A DNA stretch of 29,799 nucleotides. Origin: a virus. The stretch spans positions 1-29,799 of IMG/VR virus record IMGVR_UViG_3300032241_002113. One strand, given 5' to 3'. The notes under the pieces were generated by a model. The model did no database searches, had not been told where the DNA came from, and saw only the letters and a program-made list of their open reading frames with translations. Numbering within the stretch: the first letter of the stretch is position 1; every line of letters starts with the position of its first letter. Shown here piece after piece: positions 28,360-29,799 of the stretch. Made by a program: the position numbers and the translations under genes.

Positions 28360-29799
28360 TTGGACATAGGAATCGCTGATTTTTTAGCGGCGGCTTTTGA
28401 CCCCGCGACGCTGCCTGTGACGGAGCGCATTTGTTTAGCCCTCGGCGAAGGCGGTACGCGAAACGTCGCCGGAACCGACAATCATATCAAAAAGCTGGTG
28501 TCGGGTGAGCAGGAGATCTATGTCTGCCTGTCTACCGTGGCTGTGCCTGAGCAGCGCAACGCCAAGCTTCGTCGTCGAGCCGAGGACATCCGGCAGGCGT
28601 ACCTGCTGGTGTTTGATGACATCGGTACGAAGTGCGTGGATCCACCCATCCAGCCGTCGTACAAATTGCAGACCTCGATCAAGGACGGCCAGCCCAACTT
28701 TCAGTGGGGTTACTTCCTCGCGGCGTATGACGTGAGTAACCCGGAAGGGCGCGCTTATTTTGATAGCTGTCTGCTAGCCGCCGCGCAGGCGGGGTGGAAC
28801 GATCCCGGCCTGCGCTCGGCCTCGCGCATTGTGCGTGTCCCCGGCGCACTGCATCGCAGCACCGGCTTCGTGGCAACGATCACGGACTGGCACCCGGATC
28901 GAATCTGGGACTTAGAAGACCTTATGGCCGAGCTAGGGCTAGACCCCGAGGCGCTGATCGCTGCCAGCCAGCCACCCGTTCGCATCAACGCGCTGAAAAC
29001 TTTGAGCGACTTGGCTGATCCTATCTACGATTGGTTGCTCGCTAAGGGGCTGGTGATCGGCCCGACGACCAGCGATTTTGTGGACGTAGTCTGTCCGTGG
29101 GCTGACACGCACAGCGATGGCCGAGTCGTTGCCGGTTACTCGCCGTTGGACTACGGGGCTCAAGGGCGACAGTTTAAGTGCCTGCACGGCCACTGCGCCG
29201 CGCGAGACACCGCACAGTTTTTGGATTGGATTGAGGATCAGGGTGGCCCGTCGCCGGACGCGCTGCCGCTGTCTCAGGACGAACAGGAAACCCTGCGCGA
29301 GGTCTTTAAGGCGCTCGCGCCCACTTGGTCGAAACCGTCTACCCTTACCACGGCTGAACCGCCGCCCAGCCTGACCAGCCCTGTGACCGAGGCGCTGGAG
29401 CGGTTCGTCTATTCGACAATCCAGCAGACCTGGATTCATACCGAGTCGGGGCACTACGCCAACGCCTCGACCTTGCGCGCCCACATCGGACGCGAGATGC
29501 CTCTGAGCCGCCGAGGCAAACGCCTGGCGCCTGAAGAGTTGTGGTTTGAGAATCCGAACCGGGTGCTGGTGGCTGACAAGGTTTGGTATCCGAACGCTTC
29601 GCGGGGGTTGGTCGAGTATCTGCAAGCGACCTACTGGAATACGTACGAGGCTTACCAGCCAGCCAGCCATCACGATCCTAAAATCTGCGCGCTGTTTCAC
29701 CGCCATATCGTAGACACGTTCGGGTCGGAGGGCTGGCATCTCGAGCAGTGGCTGGGGTGGGCTGCGCAGCATCCTGAAGAGAAAATTCTCTGGGCTCCC
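28360..29799 (+). CDS. primase-polymerase/helicase, 3'-truncated by window edge
   Basis: An uninterrupted frame of 480 codons from TTG 28360 (GGAG six bases upstream) to the window end. Residues about 20-170 resemble an archaeo-eukaryotic primase (AEP) domain: LLVFDDIGTK with Asp86/Asp87, SYKLQTSIKDGQPNFQWGYF at 100-119, and SRIVRVPGALHR (Arg156, Arg159, His165). Next is a zinc-ribbon-like set CPWADTH (Cys245, His251) and FKCLHGHC (Cys274, Cys279). After residue 370 a helicase-associated region begins; the P-loop must lie beyond the window. It would prime DNA synthesis and open the fork. Confidence 0.85.
   Translation, partial: MDIGIADFLAAAFDPATLPVTERICLALGEGGTRNVAGTDNHIKKLVSGEQEIYVCLSTVAVPEQRNAKLRRRAEDIRQAYLLVFDDIGTKCVDPPIQPSYKLQTSIKDGQPNFQWGYFLAAYDVSNPEGRAYFDSCLLAAAQAGWNDPGLRSASRIVRVPGALHRSTGFVATITDWHPDRIWDLEDLMAELGLDPEALIAASQPPVRINALKTLSDLADPIYDWLLAKGLVIGPTTSDFVDVVCPWADTHSDGRVVAGYSPLDYGAQGRQFKCLHGHCAARDTAQFLDWIEDQGGPSPDALPLSQDEQETLREVFKALAPTWSKPSTLTTAEPPPSLTSPVTEALERFVYSTIQQTWIHTESGHYANASTLRAHIGREMPLSRRGKRLAPEELWFENPNRVLVADKVWYPNASRGLVEYLQATYWNTYEAYQPASHHDPKICALFHRHIVDTFGSEGWHLEQWLGWAAQHPEEKILWAP

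Noticed and set aside
28939-29772. 277-codon minus-strand frame at the right end
   Set aside because: It is antisense to the primase frame, which has AEP and zinc motifs; the long antisense frame follows from high GC in third positions.

Overview
This window is a contiguous piece of a tailed double-stranded DNA phage with a contractile tail (myovirus type). The evidence is a tail sheath, tail tube, frameshifted tail-assembly chaperone, tape measure, and a hub/spike/gp25/J-type baseplate set. The host is probably Gram-negative, because the lysis cassette ends in an overlapping inner-membrane/lipoprotein spanin pair (Rz/Rz1), which needs an outer membrane. No integrase, lysogeny repressor, tRNA, CRISPR array or insertion sequence is visible. 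Terminase and portal genes must lie to the left of the window, and the replication module continues past the right edge.

Layout. (1) 1-6.2 kb, plus strand: 3' part of a capsid-associated protein, major capsid protein, several hairpins including a clean terminator, connector/neck candidates, an unknown structural protein, tail sheath and tail tube. (2) 6.2-14.6 kb, plus strand: a 12-codon leader ORF, a G/GT-type chaperone pair joined by a probable -1 frameshift at a run of eight T, a tape measure with a C-terminal peptidoglycan-hydrolase-like domain, then the baseplate genes. (3) 14.6-18.8 kb, plus strand: two fibre genes sharing an N-terminal attachment domain, two small ORFs resembling detached fibre tips, and a coiled-coil/transmembrane XhlA-like gene between the fibres. 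(4) 18.8-20.1 kb, plus strand: a small repeat-bearing protein, NPGN/WAPP-type endolysin candidate, holin candidate, Rz and nested Rz1. (5) 20.1-26.6 kb, minus strand: read from right to left, a ribbon-helix-helix-like regulator, RecB/Cas4-like nuclease, an unknown protein conserved next to such nucleases, a terminator, small genes, a minimal C5-methylase-like protein, a DUF3310-type protein, a family A DNA polymerase, and six small unrecognised genes. (6) 26.6 kb to the end, plus strand: VRR-NUC nuclease, SNF2-type helicase and an open-ended primase-polymerase/helicase gene.

The replication set (RecB-like nuclease, family A polymerase, VRR-NUC, SNF2 helicase, primase) is a familiar phage combination, here split over two divergent transcription units meeting at about 26.65 kb, next to the putative regulator. 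The two plus/minus units converge at 20.11 kb with overlapping 3' ends. Most start codons overlap or abut the preceding stop (ATGA, TAATG, GTGA), implying strong translational coupling.

The most notable points are: the second copy of the lysis-type domain inside the tape measure; the T-run frameshift and the leader ORF in front of it; fibre-tip modules present as separate ORFs; a beta-domain inserted into the baseplate J protein; a paralogous pair of small basic proteins bracketing a cluster of unknown minus-strand genes; a helicase Walker A without its Ser/Thr; and a strong change in base composition at the primase gene. Names rest on motif reading and gene order; no database search was possible.
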